Below are positions 1-8,250 of a stretch of 64,000 nucleotides of DNA, in pieces. The notes under the pieces were generated by a model. The model was not told where the DNA came from, ran no database searches, and saw only the letters and a list, made by a program, of their open reading frames with translations. Made by a program: the position numbers and the translations under genes. The DNA is from Pseudoselenomonas ruminantium (GTDB lineage: Bacteria; Bacillota; Negativicutes; Selenomonadales; Selenomonadaceae), in NCBI GenBank assembly GCA_015058625.1, contig SVCA01000001.1, positions 310,001 through 374,000 of the forward strand, written 5' to 3'. How positions within the stretch are numbered: position 1 is the stretch's first letter; every line of letters begins with the position of its first letter.

Positions 1-164
1 TTTTCCGAGGATGCGTGCACCCGCGTGACGGGTACCGGAGCTTCGCCGGATATGCGGGTAACCTCCCCATAGTAATACTTATCCAGCATGATGTCCCCGA
101 CCACCAGCACTTTGCACTGGCTCGGTTTCGTGGCCAAAAATTCCCGTAATCGCTGCCCTTCCAT
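1..164 (-). CDS. rfaE1: D-glycero-beta-D-manno-heptose-7-phosphate kinase, N-terminal part (partial)
   Basis: This is the start of a PfkB-family sugar kinase that runs off the left edge. The visible protein begins [16 protein letters not shown] and continues into [17 protein letters not shown] and [11 protein letters not shown]. That opening is typical of RfaE/HldE heptose kinases, which phosphorylate heptose-7-phosphate at C1 for lipopolysaccharide inner-core synthesis in the cytoplasm. The ATG is preceded by a strong AAGGAGGC ribosome binding site at 171-178. Only about 54 residues are present, so it cannot be seen whether a C-terminal adenylyltransferase domain (HldE fusion) follows. Its presence argues for an outer membrane with LPS. 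Confidence 0.85.
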   Translation of the reverse strand, partial: MEGQRLREFLATKPSQCKVLVVGDIMLDKYYYGEVTRISGEAPVPVTRVHASSE

Positions 165-270
165 ACTGCCGCCTCCTTATATTCTGTAACATATTCATAC
201 ATTCGCGGTGAAATAGGAAAATCCTCCTATACAACTTTACACTTATCTACTATCAAAAGACAGAGATTCA

Positions 271-279
271 TGCTATAAT
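271..279 (+). promoter_or_regulatory. Extended -10 promoter
   Basis: TG at 271-272, one base, then TATAAT at 274-279 forms an extended -10 element about 50 bases before the small protein at 327/330. No good -35 is seen at the usual distance, as expected for this promoter class. Confidence 0.5.
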
Positions 280-326
280 GATAGACAAGCAGTTATTATA
301 CATAAACAGATAGGAGATGTTGCGCT

Positions 327-680
327 ATGATGGCCTTGAACTTTCAAGCCGCCAAGCATAAGAAAATGTTGATGGAACGCACGAAAAATTGCACCGTGCG
401 CTTAGGCGATGTCAGCCAGCTCTATCCCGAAGGTTCCATTGTCTGGATTACCGCCGGCGTCAAAGGCGAACCCAAGCACAAACTCTATCCGGCTTATCTC
501 GACAAAGTACGGGTAAAAACCATGGGCACCCTTACCTCCAATGATTTAGGCCATCAAAATCCCGAAATCAACTCCCAGGAGGAACTGGTAGCAGATTTTG
601 AAAAAATTTATAAGCGCCGGATTCTTATGGAAGATACGGTAACCGTCATTTACTTCACCGAAGTCCACGAAGATTTGTAA
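327..680 (+). CDS. Small conserved hypothetical protein (ASCH/PUA-like?)
   Basis: A 116-117 residue soluble protein of unknown role. It starts MMALNFQAAKHKKM; either ATG (327 or 330) suits the AGGAG at 312-316. Notable stretches are a basic N-terminus, GDVSQLYPEGSIVWITAG, YLDKVRVK and TNDLGHQNPE-like LTSNDLGHQNPE. The pattern of a short beta-rich domain with an early charged helix and a 'GHQ/NPE' turn recalls ASCH/PUA-like RNA-binding folds, but this is only a resemblance. It has its own extended -10 promoter and a strong bidirectional terminator just after the stop, so it is a single-gene unit facing the feo operon. Confidence 0.75.
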   Translation: MMALNFQAAKHKKMLMERTKNCTVRLGDVSQLYPEGSIVWITAGVKGEPKHKLYPAYLDKVRVKTMGTLTSNDLGHQNPEINSQEELVADFEKIYKRRILMEDTVTVIYFTEVHEDL

Positions 681-681
681 T

Positions 682-715
682 AAAAATACGCTTGCTCACG
701 AGCAAGCGTATTTTT
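682..715. terminator. Bidirectional rho-independent terminator
   Basis: A perfect 15-base-pair stem (682-696 with 701-715, loop CACG) has A and T runs on its two outer sides. It can end both the small + strand gene and the converging feoB operon. Confidence 0.9.
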
Positions 716-726
716 GTGTCTAAAAG

Positions 727-885
727 TCAGTGTTTGGTGCTATGGCAACCGGAACAGCCGCAACCGCAGCCAGAGCTTTCATTGCCACAGCAGTCATTGT
801 GCCCCGTGCGGAAGTTGTTGTACACATGCCGCAGGGCGAAGAACAGGGCAACCGCCAGGATTGCTCCTACCACATAAGTTGCCAT
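727..885 (-). CDS. FeoB-associated Cys-rich membrane protein
   Basis: A 52-residue protein with one N-terminal membrane helix (MATYVVGAILAVALFFALRH) and a cysteine-rich tail with CCGNESSGCGCGCSGCHSTKH. This is the layout of the small FeoB-associated Cys-rich membrane protein family found behind feoB in Firmicutes. The tail probably binds iron or another metal near the transporter, but its exact role is unknown. The start is chosen at the ATG at 883-885 because GGAGG lies 7 bases upstream; a longer frame to 990 would overlap feoB and has no such site. It is the last gene of the feo operon. Confidence 0.85.
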   Translation of the reverse strand: MATYVVGAILAVALFFALRHVYNNFRTGHNDCCGNESSGCGCGCSGCHSTKH

Positions 886-899
886 AAGGATTCCTCCAA

Positions 900-2795
900 T
901 CAGAAGCCTAGGAGGCGGCCAATCTGGTAAACCAGCAGGGATACTACCCAGGCAATCACAAACATGTAAACAGCGGAGAAGCCCATCCACTTCCAGCCGC
1001 CAGCTTCTTTCTTAATCGTACCCAGAGCCGTTACGCAGGGCGTGTAGAGCTGGGAGAAAATCATGAAGGCGAAGGCGGACAGAGCCGTGAAGCTTGAAGC
1101 CATGCCGGTCTTCAGCAGGGTATCAGCTGTCTCAATGGCATCTTCTGCTTCCGTGGAAACATCAGCTGCACCATAGAGAATACCAATCGTAGCTACTACG
1201 GTTTCCTTAGCCATGATACCGGAAATCAGAGCTGCACCAGCTTCCCAGGTGTCGAAACCATGGAATACGAACAGGGTGCTCATCCAGTTACCCAAGGTAG
1301 CCAGGATGGATTCGTTGATTTCGCAGGGACCTTCGAAGTTGTAGTTGGACAGAACCCAGAGAAGAACGGAAGCGGCAAAGATGATGGTACCGGCTTTCAC
1401 CAGGTAACCTTTACCTTTATCCCAGGTTTCCAGCAGAACCGTCTTCATATCCGGCATACGGTACGGGGGAAGTTCCAGCAGGAAGGTGGAACCACCATCT
1501 TTGAATACCGTGCTGCCCAGCAATTTAGCAGCAACAATGGCCATAACCACACCGATGATGTACATGGAGAACACGATATTGGCGGCATTATCCGGGAAGA
1601 ACATCGCAGCGAACAAGGCCATGATGGGCAGTTTTGCACCGCAGGTCAGGAACGGCGTAACCATGATGGAAACCATACGGTCTTTTTCCGAATCCAACGC
1701 ACGCGCGCCCATAACGGCCGGCACACCGCAACCAAAGCCCATCATCAGCGGCATGACGCCTTTACCGGTCAGGCCGCAGCGACGCATGATCGGGTCCATG
1801 ATGAAGGCGATACGGGCCATATAACCCGTACCATCCAGGAAGGACAGGCAGAAGAACAGCACGAAAATCAGCGGTACGAAGGTCAGCACGGCGCCCACAC
1901 CGGCAATAACGCCATCGCAGACGAGGGATACCATCCAGTCAGCCACACCGGCTGCTTCCAGAGATTCCTTGGCAAAGTCGAGGAAATCTTCGTTGATGGC
2001 TGCATCCAGCGCATCGGCAATGGGCTGGCCAATCCATTCAAAGGTGATGTTGAACACCGCATACATGATGGCCAGGAAAATGGGCAGGGCCAGAATGCCG
2101 TTGGCCAGGAACTTGTCCATCTTCTCGGACATATCGGAGCCCACGCTCTTCACCGTAACGGCTTCTGACATAACCGTATCAATCAGGGCGTAACGGGCTT
2201 CGATGATTTCTTCATTCTTCTGGTCATCGCTCTTGCTGCTGGCCTTGATTTCCTGCACCTTGGCGATATGCGCTTTCACCCGGTCGCTGGGCTCGTAATT
2301 GTCCATCACCGTGCTGGTGAACACATCCAGCAGTTTCTTGGTGCTCTTGCTGCTGCGGCCAATGCTTTCCACCACAGGCATGCCGAAGGCATCTTCCATC
2401 TTGCGGCAGTCCACCTTGATGCCGCGGCGTTCTGCATCATCTTTCATGTTGAGGTCGATGAGCACAGGAATCCCCTGCTCCAACAGCTGCACCGTCAGGA
2501 ACAAATTACGCTCGAGGTTGGAGCTGTCCACCACATCCACCACAAGGTCAAGTTTATTATTCAGAAGATAGTCGATAACGATTTTTTCTTCCGGAGAACG
2601 GGCATTGATGCTGTAGGTACCCGGCAGGTCCACAATGGAAATGGCTCTATCGTTATGACGGGTATAACCGACTTTCTTATCGACCGTAACCCCCGGCCAG
2701 TTGCCGATTTTCTGACGGGCGCCAGTGAGTTCGTTGAAAATCGTGGATTTACCGACGTTTGGATTGCCGGTAAGTGCTACTGCTAATGTTGACAT
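900..2795 (-). CDS. feoB: Ferrous iron transport protein B
   Basis: A 631-residue inner-membrane Fe(II) transporter with an N-terminal G-protein domain. G1 GNPNVGKS is at residues 10-17, G3 DLPG at 56-59 and G4 NMKD at 116-119. The membrane part has two Gate domains and the conserved GFGCGVPAVMGAR segment. The start is placed at the ATG giving MSTLAVALTGNPN, which matches how FeoB proteins begin. A GTG three codons upstream (2804) sits closer to the GAGGAG site and is a real alternative. The gene lies between feoA and the Cys-rich peptide in one operon behind a Fur-like box, so iron repression is expected. Confidence 0.96.
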   Translation of the reverse strand: MSTLAVALTGNPNVGKSTIFNELTGARQKIGNWPGVTVDKKVGYTRHNDRAISIVDLPGTYSINARSPEEKIVIDYLLNNKLDLVVDVVDSSNLERNLFLTVQLLEQGIPVLIDLNMKDDAERRGIKVDCRKMEDAFGMPVVESIGRSSKSTKKLLDVFTSTVMDNYEPSDRVKAHIAKVQEIKASSKSDDQKNEEIIEARYALIDTVMSEAVTVKSVGSDMSEKMDKFLANGILALPIFLAIMYAVFNITFEWIGQPIADALDAAINEDFLDFAKESLEAAGVADWMVSLVCDGVIAGVGAVLTFVPLIFVLFFCLSFLDGTGYMARIAFIMDPIMRRCGLTGKGVMPLMMGFGCGVPAVMGARALDSEKDRMVSIMVTPFLTCGAKLPIMALFAAMFFPDNAANIVFSMYIIGVVMAIVAAKLLGSTVFKDGGSTFLLELPPYRMPDMKTVLLETWDKGKGYLVKAGTIIFAASVLLWVLSNYNFEGPCEINESILATLGNWMSTLFVFHGFDTWEAGAALISGIMAKETVVATIGILYGAADVSTEAEDAIETADTLLKTGMASSFTALSAFAFMIFSQLYTPCVTALGTIKKEAGGWKWMGFSAVYMFVIAWVVSLLVYQIGRLLGF

Positions 2796-2843
2796 TGTAT
2801 TCACTACATCTCCTCTATCCATTTTTGTCAATCTCCATGACGA

Positions 2844-3068
2844 TTAATTTACCTGCTGCACCTGAACTTTAGCTGCATCATCACGACGCAGTGCCAGATT
2901 GTAGGAACGAACACCTATCGCAATCGGGTCGCCCAGGGGTGCACTGCGGAGTACCTTTACCTTGGTACCGGGAGTGAGGCCCATAGTCATCAGTCTTTCT
3001 TTGAGGTCGGAATCGCCAATCTGCTGAATCTTCAGCGTCATGCCGGTCTTACCGTCTTTCAATGTCAA
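2844..3068 (-). CDS. feoA: Ferrous iron transport protein A
   Basis: A 74-residue SH3-like cytoplasmic accessory of FeoB. The sequence carries the family features LKERLMTMGLTPGTKVKVLRSAPLGDP and IGVRSYNLALRRDDA (shown here in two parts of one C-terminal half). No ATG is available: the start is a TTG. The TTG at 3066-3068 has GGGAGG eight bases upstream and gives MTLKDGKTG, so it is preferred to the TTG at 3074, which is only two bases from that site. It is the first gene of the feoA-feoB-Cys-rich peptide operon. Confidence 0.93.
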   Translation of the reverse strand: MTLKDGKTGMTLKIQQIGDSDLKERLMTMGLTPGTKVKVLRSAPLGDPIAIGVRSYNLALRRDDAAKVQVQQVN

Positions 3069-3097
3069 AATCAACGCCTCCCAATGATTTCTTAAAT

Positions 3098-3122
3098 AAT
3101 AATAATGATAATGAGATTATTT
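3098..3122 (-). promoter_or_regulatory. Candidate Fur box
   Basis: AATAATAATGATAATGAGATTATT matches the repeated GATAAT hexamer pattern of Fur operators (consensus GATAATGATAATCATTATC) with few changes. It lies between the feoA promoter and its start codon, where a repressor would block transcription. Confidence 0.6.
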
Positions 3123-3133
3123 CTACCTAAGTT

Positions 3134-3163
3134 ATGATAACGCATATCAATCACACTTGTCAA
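3134..3163 (-). promoter_or_regulatory. feo operon promoter
   Basis: On the minus strand TTGACA (3158-3163) is followed after 17-18 bases by TTATCA/TATCAT (3134-3140). It lies about 70 bases upstream of feoA and just upstream of the Fur-like box. Confidence 0.65.
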
Positions 3164-3224
3164 GGATTCTCATTTACAAATGGAAAATATTATCTTTAGC
3201 AAATTTTGTGACAACTTATCGAGG

Positions 3225-3258
3225 CAAAAAATTGACAAGTCAAATTTGACTTGTCAAT
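3225..3258 (-). terminator. Terminator of the cbiL-ABC importer operon
   Basis: ATTGACAAGTCAAA pairs with TTTGACTTGTCAAT (3231-3258) and is followed on the minus strand by a T run. It lies 8 bases past the stop of the ATPase gene. Each arm contains the TTGACAAGTCAA motif that recurs in this window. Confidence 0.8.
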
Positions 3259-3265
3259 CTGCCTG

Positions 3266-4045
3266 CTATTTCACAAGCTCAATCGGTGACAACACCGTCT
3301 TGCCCTGACTGTTGGTAAAGATGTCCGCCCGGACGCCGAAGGTGTCCGCCAGACGCTGAACGGTCATTACCTCCTGGGGCATTCCCTGCGCTTTCAAGCT
3401 TCCGTCCTTCACAATCATGATTTCATCGGCATATTGCAAAGCGTGGTTGATATCGTGAAGCACCATGATAATGGTCATCTTGTACTCGCTATTAAGGCGC
3501 GCCACGATATCCATAACCTCCAGCTGATGGGCGATGTCAAGATAAGTGGTCGGCTCGTCCAGCAGCAAAATCTCCGGCTGCTGGGCCAGCACCATGGCCA
3601 GAAACACCCGCTGCCGTTCACCGCCGGAGAGTGTCTGCACCTGACGCTGCGAGAGCGCCTGCACATGTGTAGCCTGCATGGCCCACTCCACCACTTCCCG
3701 GTCAGTTTTGGCATCCCGGGAAAATAGACTGCGATAGGGAAAGCGGCCGTAATCCACCAGCTGCTGTACCGTGGTATCGGGAGGCGCTACCGCCCCCTGC
3801 GGCAGAATACCGATTCGCTTGGCGATTTCCTTGCGCCCCAGCTCACGGATTTCCTGCCCGTCCAGCAGAACTTCGCCTGCGTAATCCGTGTTGATGGCCG
3901 CCAGCGCCTTGAGGAGCGTAGACTTCCCTGCGCCGTTGGGGCCGATAATGGCCGTACGTCGCCCCGCAGAAAAAGAAGCCGAGATGCCATGGAGGATTTC
4001 CTTGCCGTCAATGGCCACTTTTAAGTTGGCTGTTTTCAGTTCCAT
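3266..4045 (-). CDS. ABC transporter ATP-binding protein, cobalamin/iron-chelate type
   Basis: A 259-residue ATPase of the FecE/BtuD/FhuC family that powers import of B12 or iron chelates. It has Walker A GPNGAGKS near residue 37, the signature LSGGERQR, and Walker B ILLLDEPTTYLD, then an H-loop in MVLHDINHAL. The start is the ATG at 4045 giving MELKTANLKV, with GGGAG eight bases upstream, two bases after the permease stop. It is the last gene of a run with cbiL, a binding lipoprotein and a permease, so a corrinoid or cobalt-tetrapyrrole substrate is more likely than a ferric siderophore. The substrate itself is inferred from context. Confidence 0.92.
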   Translation of the reverse strand: MELKTANLKVAIDGKEILHGISASFSAGRRTAIIGPNGAGKSTLLKALAAINTDYAGEVLLDGQEIRELGRKEIAKRIGILPQGAVAPPDTTVQQLVDYGRFPYRSLFSRDAKTDREVVEWAMQATHVQALSQRQVQTLSGGERQRVFLAMVLAQQPEILLLDEPTTYLDIAHQLEVMDIVARLNSEYKMTIIMVLHDINHALQYADEIMIVKDGSLKAQGMPQEVMTVQRLADTFGVRADIFTNSQGKTVLSPIELVK

Positions 4046-4047
4046 CC

Positions 4048-5046
4048 TCAAAGCTCCCTTCTCAGCAAATACAGGAAAAAGGGCGCGCCCAGCACGGCCA
4101 TGATGATGCCCACGGGCAGTTCCACCGGCGCCACAATGGTACGGGCAATGGTATCACAGAATGTCACCGTTCCTGCACCGAGCAAAAGTGTAGCCGGCAG
4201 TAATACACGATAGTCCGAGCCCACCAAAAGACGTGCCGTGTGCGGAACGATCAAGCCTACAAAGCCTAAAAGCCCCACCACAGACACAGCGCTGGCTGCC
4301 AGCAATGCCGCCAATGCCGAGAGCATAATGCGCGTTAACCCCACACGCAGCCCCAGCCCTTTGGCCAGTTCATCCCCTAACTGCAGGATGTTCAGATGAC
4401 GCGCGGCCAAAAGTGCCAATACTGCACAGATAAGCGTATAGGGCCAGAGCATTTCCACCTGAGGCCAGCTGCGGGCCGACAGGCCGCCCACCATCCACAT
4501 CAAAGCGCTGTGTACACGGTCACTGTAGAAAATCAACAGTGCGGAAATGCCCGCACTCAAAAACGCCGACACGGCCACACCGGCCAAAATAATGCGGATG
4601 GGACGAATCCCATTTTTCCAGGCCAATATGTAAATAAGCAAGGCCGCTCCCATAGCGCCGATAAAAGCCGCCGGTGTCACCAGATAAGCAAATCCCGGGA
4701 AAGCCAGCATCACGAGTATGCCCAAAAGGCCTGCCCCTGAGGATATACCGATGATATGCGGGTCGGCCAGCGGATTTTTCATCACGGCCTGCAGGATTGC
4801 CCCGGAGAGCGCCAGATTGATGCCCACCAATGCCGCTACGATGCTGCGAGGCAGACGGATATTATAGATGATTTGTCCATGGGGACTGCTGCCTGCACTG
4901 GTGAGAAACTCTGCGATTTCCATAAGCGGAATATCCACGGAGCCTTTCACCATGCTGATGAGCAGCCCTAAACAGGCAAAAGCGGCCAACGCTATGAGCA
5001 TTAGCGTCCGCCGTTTCCTGCCTGCAGAAAACTCTGCTTCCTTCAT
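4048..5046 (-). CDS. FecCD/BtuC-family ABC transporter permease
   Basis: A 332-residue polytopic inner-membrane permease of the FecCD family. Typical segments are IRLPRSIVAALVGINLALSG near the N-terminus, NPLADPHIIGISSGAGL in the middle, and GLIVPHTARLLVG plus ELPVGIIMAVLGAPFFLYLL at the end. These match BtuC/FhuB/FepD proteins, which work as homodimers with the downstream ATPase. It lies 12 bases after the binding-protein gene and 2 bases before the ATPase, so the three are co-translated parts of one importer. Confidence 0.93.
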   Translation of the reverse strand: MKEAEFSAGRKRRTLMLIALAAFACLGLLISMVKGSVDIPLMEIAEFLTSAGSSPHGQIIYNIRLPRSIVAALVGINLALSGAILQAVMKNPLADPHIIGISSGAGLLGILVMLAFPGFAYLVTPAAFIGAMGAALLIYILAWKNGIRPIRIILAGVAVSAFLSAGISALLIFYSDRVHSALMWMVGGLSARSWPQVEMLWPYTLICAVLALLAARHLNILQLGDELAKGLGLRVGLTRIMLSALAALLAASAVSVVGLLGFVGLIVPHTARLLVGSDYRVLLPATLLLGAGTVTFCDTIARTIVAPVELPVGIIMAVLGAPFFLYLLRREL

Positions 5047-5058
5047 TATATTTTTCCT

Positions 5059-6006
5059 TTACTTTGCCTGCGGATAAACACATTTGGCCATTTCAGCCAC
5101 AGCCTCGGGATAGTGAATACCGGGACTCAACAGGAAAAGTTCCTGGGGCAGATAATAAACCTTCTTATCCCGCACTGCGGGGATACTCTGCCAGGCCGGA
5201 CCTTGCATGGTTTCCTCCATGCTGGCCTTGATGGCCGAAAGCTTGCCCATGCTCGTGACAAAGATGATTTCCGGATTCTGCTCCACTAAAGTTTCCATGC
5301 TGTAAGGTGCCGCATCAGGATTTTTCTCCAAGGGCTTGCTGCCGCTGGCCACATTCTCCCAGCCGAGCATTTTGGCCACGGAACCTGCGATACTGCCATC
5401 GAGCTGTACCGACAGGCCCTGACTCGTGCTATGGATGATGGACACGCGCCGCTTGTCTGCAGGAATGCTTTTTTTCACGGCCGCAATCTTTTCATCCATG
5501 TCCTTAATCAGCGCTTCGCCCTTTTCCTTGTTGCCGGTAACGGCAGCGAGCGTATTTACTTCCCGCTTCACGTCCTCGTAGCTTTTCATATCGAGCACCA
5601 AGGTCTTGATGCCACTTCCTTCCAGCGCTTCCACAAGCTTTTCATTCATGCCCTTGTTGATGATGACCAAGTCCGGCTGGCAGGAGAGCACCTTTTCCGT
5701 ATCAATCTGGTAAACCTTGCCGACACTGGTAATGTCCTTGGCATAGGCGGGCATCTTGGTCTTGGAATCCGGACGGCCCACCACTAAATCAGCACCGCCC
5801 ACAGCTTCCAAGGGTTCCAAAAAAGAAGCCGAGGTCACCACAATGCGGGCAGGTTTCGCCTTGAGTTCTACCTGACGGCCCAAATCGTCCGTTACCGTAA
5901 CAAAAGTTGACGAATCAGCGGCCTTCTGCTGCTCACTGCCACAACCGGTCAAGAGCAGTGCCAATACCATCACCGCCGCCAGCAATGCGCACAGCTGACG
6001 CTTCAT
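5059..6006 (-). CDS. ABC transporter substrate-binding lipoprotein, BtuF/FepB type
   Basis: A 315-residue periplasmic binding protein. It has a lipoprotein signal ending in LLLTGCGSE (lipobox LTGC near residue 22), then a Peripla_BP_2-type domain with VTDDLGRQVELKAKPARIV, a long connecting helix and a second lobe. This fold binds cobalamin, heme or siderophores. It starts 14 bases after cbiL and is followed by the permease and ATPase genes. Because of the cobalamin neighbours a corrinoid ligand is likely, but the residues alone do not fix the ligand. Confidence 0.92.
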   Translation of the reverse strand: MKRQLCALLAAVMVLALLLTGCGSEQQKAADSSTFVTVTDDLGRQVELKAKPARIVVTSASFLEPLEAVGGADLVVGRPDSKTKMPAYAKDITSVGKVYQIDTEKVLSCQPDLVIINKGMNEKLVEALEGSGIKTLVLDMKSYEDVKREVNTLAAVTGNKEKGEALIKDMDEKIAAVKKSIPADKRRVSIIHSTSQGLSVQLDGSIAGSVAKMLGWENVASGSKPLEKNPDAAPYSMETLVEQNPEIIFVTSMGKLSAIKASMEETMQGPAWQSIPAVRDKKVYYLPQELFLLSPGIHYPEAVAEMAKCVYPQAK

Positions 6007-6020
6007 AATATCATCCCCTA

Positions 6021-6722
6021 TTATTTCTTACGCGTCAAAATCGTGGAGAGATAGTTCAGCTTATCCTTCTTGTGGGCTAGGACATCATAGATGATTTTCT
6101 CATCATCGAGGCCTGCACGGCTCACGAGTACAGCCTGTTCAGCCATTTCGTTCTTGTCCAGCATGTCGGCCACTTCTTCAAAGTTCTTGTAGACCTTCAT
6201 GAGCACCACGTTGTCGGCAGCCTGCATAGCCTTTTCCACCTTTTCGGGGCTGGCGGTTGCCGGAATGATGGAGAGCACATCGTCCCCTTCCACAATCGGG
6301 TAACCAAGCTGGCTGCCGATAGCAGCGAAAGCCGGAATACCGGGAATGGTCTGAATCTCTACACCCTCGTTTTCCAAAAGGCGGAACACGTAGATATAGG
6401 TGCTGTAGAACATGGGGTCACCGATGGTCAGGAAGGCTACGTTTTTACCAGAGCGCAACAGTTCCAGAATCTCCTGCTTGTTGGATTCCCAGGCATCGGT
6501 GCTGTTTTCCGCAAAGCCCTTCACCATGGGGAATACCTGATAGACGATTTCCACATCCTTCTTGAGGTAGGGTTTGGCTACCGTCAGCGCCACGCTGCCG
6601 TCTTTCTTCTCCGTCTTGGGCGCGATAAGCACGTCCACCTGTTCAATGGCCTTAATGGCCTTCACCGTCAAAAGTTCCGGGTCGCCAGGGCCCACACCGA
6701 TACCATAAAAGATTCCACTCAT
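6021..6722 (-). CDS. cbiL: Cobalt-factor II / precorrin-2 C20-methyltransferase
   Basis: A 233-residue cytoplasmic SAM-dependent methyltransferase of the tetrapyrrole methylase family. The N-terminal GIGVGPGDPELLTVKA loop, the VAFLTIGDPMFYSTY segment and the IPGIPAFAAIGSQLGYPI segment identify CbiL/CobI, which methylates C20 in corrin synthesis. The start ATG has GGAGG ten bases upstream. It has its own promoter (6758-6786) and heads the group with the binding lipoprotein, permease and ATPase. It directly follows cbiK on the same strand, so it is part of a cobalamin locus, although the rest of the corrin pathway is not in this window. Confidence 0.93.
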   Translation of the reverse strand: MSGIFYGIGVGPGDPELLTVKAIKAIEQVDVLIAPKTEKKDGSVALTVAKPYLKKDVEIVYQVFPMVKGFAENSTDAWESNKQEILELLRSGKNVAFLTIGDPMFYSTYIYVFRLLENEGVEIQTIPGIPAFAAIGSQLGYPIVEGDDVLSIIPATASPEKVEKAMQAADNVVLMKVYKNFEEVADMLDKNEMAEQAVLVSRAGLDDEKIIYDVLAHKKDKLNYLSTILTRKK

Positions 6723-6757
6723 GAATCATTAACCTCCATACAATAGTGTCTTAGCCT

Positions 6758-6786
6758 ATCATACTATGCTGACTATCACCTGTCAA
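6758..6786 (-). promoter_or_regulatory. cbiL-ABC importer promoter
   Basis: On the minus strand TTGACA (6781-6786), a 17-base spacer and TATGAT (6758-6763) form a near-consensus promoter about 36 bases upstream of cbiL. It suggests that cbiL and the importer can be expressed without reading through from cbiK. Confidence 0.75.
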
Positions 6787-6800
6787 ATAAACCTCTAAGT

Positions 6801-6851
6801 GTGTTTAAGCCGCCCGCCCCAATCTTTTAGGCGGGGCAGACGGCTTAACAC
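6801..6851 (-). terminator. GC-rich hairpin between cbiK and cbiL
   Basis: GTGTTTAAGCCGCCCGCCCC (6801-6820) pairs with 6830-6851 (GGCGGGGCAGACGGCTTAACAC) around a 9-base loop, with small bulges. There is no good T run on the minus strand, so it may be a weak terminator or an RNA-stabilising 3' end rather than an efficient stop. Confidence 0.5.
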
Positions 6852-6891
6852 AGCGATGAATATAGATAAAATAGATGAATATGGTGAAATC

Positions 6892-7884
6892 TTATTTTTC
6901 GAGAGCGTTCCAGGCATCTTCCGCACGTTTTACATAGAGGTCGCGGATTGCCTTGTTTTCGCCAATGCCATGGATGTAGGCGTTAACCTTGTAGCCGGCT
7001 TTTTCCAGAATGGACTTATGGGAGTCTTCTTCCTTACCAGCCATGTCGTTGTTGGCATGGTCACCAGCAACCATCATCATCGGCATGAGCGTGATGTTCT
7101 TGATGCCGTTCTTCTTGAGCTTGGGCATAACCGTTTCGAGGTTTGGCCAGCCTTCTACCGTGTAAACGTAAACATTCTTGTAACCGGCTTCGTCGAGCTT
7201 AGCCTGAATTACGGAATAGTAAGCGTTGGAAACCTGCGGCGTGCCATGTGCCATAATCAGAATGGCATCATCCTTGCCCTGTTTCGGGAACTGGGTGGAC
7301 AGCGCCTTGATGGTTTCAGCCACATCGTCAGCCTGTTCTTCCTGACCCTGCCAGTACATCAGAGAAGTGCCCAACGTCATCTTCTTGAACTGGTCTTTGT
7401 AGTTGTGATATACGCCGATATCATAGTTGTATTCCATGCCCGGAATAACATCGAGAGATGCCAGTGCTACGCGGGTGTAGCCTTCTTTTTTCAGCTGTTC
7501 CAAGGCTTCTTCCGGCGTCGGGAAGGTAATGCCTTCGTTTTTCTTCACGCGGTTAATGATGATATGGGAAGTATACGCCGTTACCACCTTGGTATTCGGA
7601 TGCTTAGCCTGAATGGCCTTTACCGTAGCATCGATGGTCTTAGCGCGGCTATCTTTGAACGTCGTACCAAAAGTCATCACCACAATGGCGTCCTTGTTGG
7701 CCTTGTTAGCCATAGCCGGGTTTTCGTTCTTGAGCACGCCGATTTCAGATGCCTGCTTGAGCGCCTTGGTCGGAGCCTTGACTTCCTCGTTGAGCTGATA
7801 AGCTGCTTCTGCCGGTACATAGCTTGCGGAGAAAGCTGCCCCGCAGGCGATAGCTGCTGCTAACATTTTCTGCCAGTTTTTCAT
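6892..7884 (-). CDS. cbiK: Exported sirohydrochlorin cobaltochelatase
   Basis: A 330-residue class II chelatase that inserts cobalt into sirohydrochlorin in the anaerobic B12 route. The N-terminus MKNWQKMLAAAIACGAAFSA followed by SYVPAEAA is a clear Sec signal peptide with cleavage near residue 27. The mature domain shows IVVMTFGTTFKDSRAKTID, LIMAHGTPQVSNAYY (active-site His) and LMPMMMVAGDHANNDMAG (second His), the CbiK pattern. The signal peptide makes it a periplasmic enzyme, like the CbiK-P form known from Desulfovibrio, rather than the usual cytoplasmic one. GGGAGG precedes the ATG, and a cobalamin riboswitch with a terminator lies directly upstream. Confidence 0.94.
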   Translation of the reverse strand: MKNWQKMLAAAIACGAAFSASYVPAEAAYQLNEEVKAPTKALKQASEIGVLKNENPAMANKANKDAIVVMTFGTTFKDSRAKTIDATVKAIQAKHPNTKVVTAYTSHIIINRVKKNEGITFPTPEEALEQLKKEGYTRVALASLDVIPGMEYNYDIGVYHNYKDQFKKMTLGTSLMYWQGQEEQADDVAETIKALSTQFPKQGKDDAILIMAHGTPQVSNAYYSVIQAKLDEAGYKNVYVYTVEGWPNLETVMPKLKKNGIKNITLMPMMMVAGDHANNDMAGKEEDSHKSILEKAGYKVNAYIHGIGENKAIRDLYVKRAEDAWNALEK

Positions 7885-7920
7885 AAATAAAAAACCTCCC
7901 TAAATACTCCCCTGCATCAG

Positions 7921-7959
7921 AAAAAGCACCTCTCTGCAAAAAAGCGCAGAAAAGTGCCT
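7921..7959 (-). terminator. Riboswitch expression-platform terminator
   Basis: On the minus strand GGCAC-TTT-TCTGC pairs with GCAGA-GAG-GTGC and is followed by TTTTT. It lies between the B12 aptamer and cbiK, so it is the likely stop formed when the ligand is bound. Confidence 0.75.
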
Positions 7960-8027
7960 CCATCTCGAAAGACGAAATCCCCTTCCCATCGCTCGCAGGT
8001 TCAGCAGCCTCCCAACAGCTGCTACGG

Positions 8028-8222
8028 TGATTGTCAAACAGGCAGTTCTCCTGGCTTGGTTCATTGCTCCCCTGCGCCTTCCCAAAAGCTTCGCTTTCAG
8101 TGACTTAACTATGCAGGCTTGCTCCCCTTACAGTGGCGGGACCGCGCTGGCCTTTAACCAGCTTCTCTTTTCAGCAGCCGGATGTGCGCCGGCTTGCACC
8201 TGTTCCTCTTATGCAGTTTATA
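8028..8222 (-). promoter_or_regulatory. Cobalamin (B12) riboswitch aptamer
   Basis: Read on the minus strand the region has the conserved order of a cobalamin riboswitch: GGTGCAAGCC... , the B12 box core CCCGCCACTG (8131-8140 on the plus strand as CAGTGGCGGG), then AAGCCAGGAGAACTGCC (8041-8057) and CTGTTTGACA. It ends about 140 bases before cbiK with a terminator in between. This predicts that adenosylcobalamin lowers cbiK expression. Confidence 0.92.
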
Positions 8223-8250
8223 AATAAATGTGAAATCACTCACATTCTTA

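Noticed and set aside
727..990. 87-residue version of the Cys-rich FeoB-associated protein
   Set aside because: The first 35 residues overlap feoB and lack a ribosome binding site; the 52-residue form fits the family.
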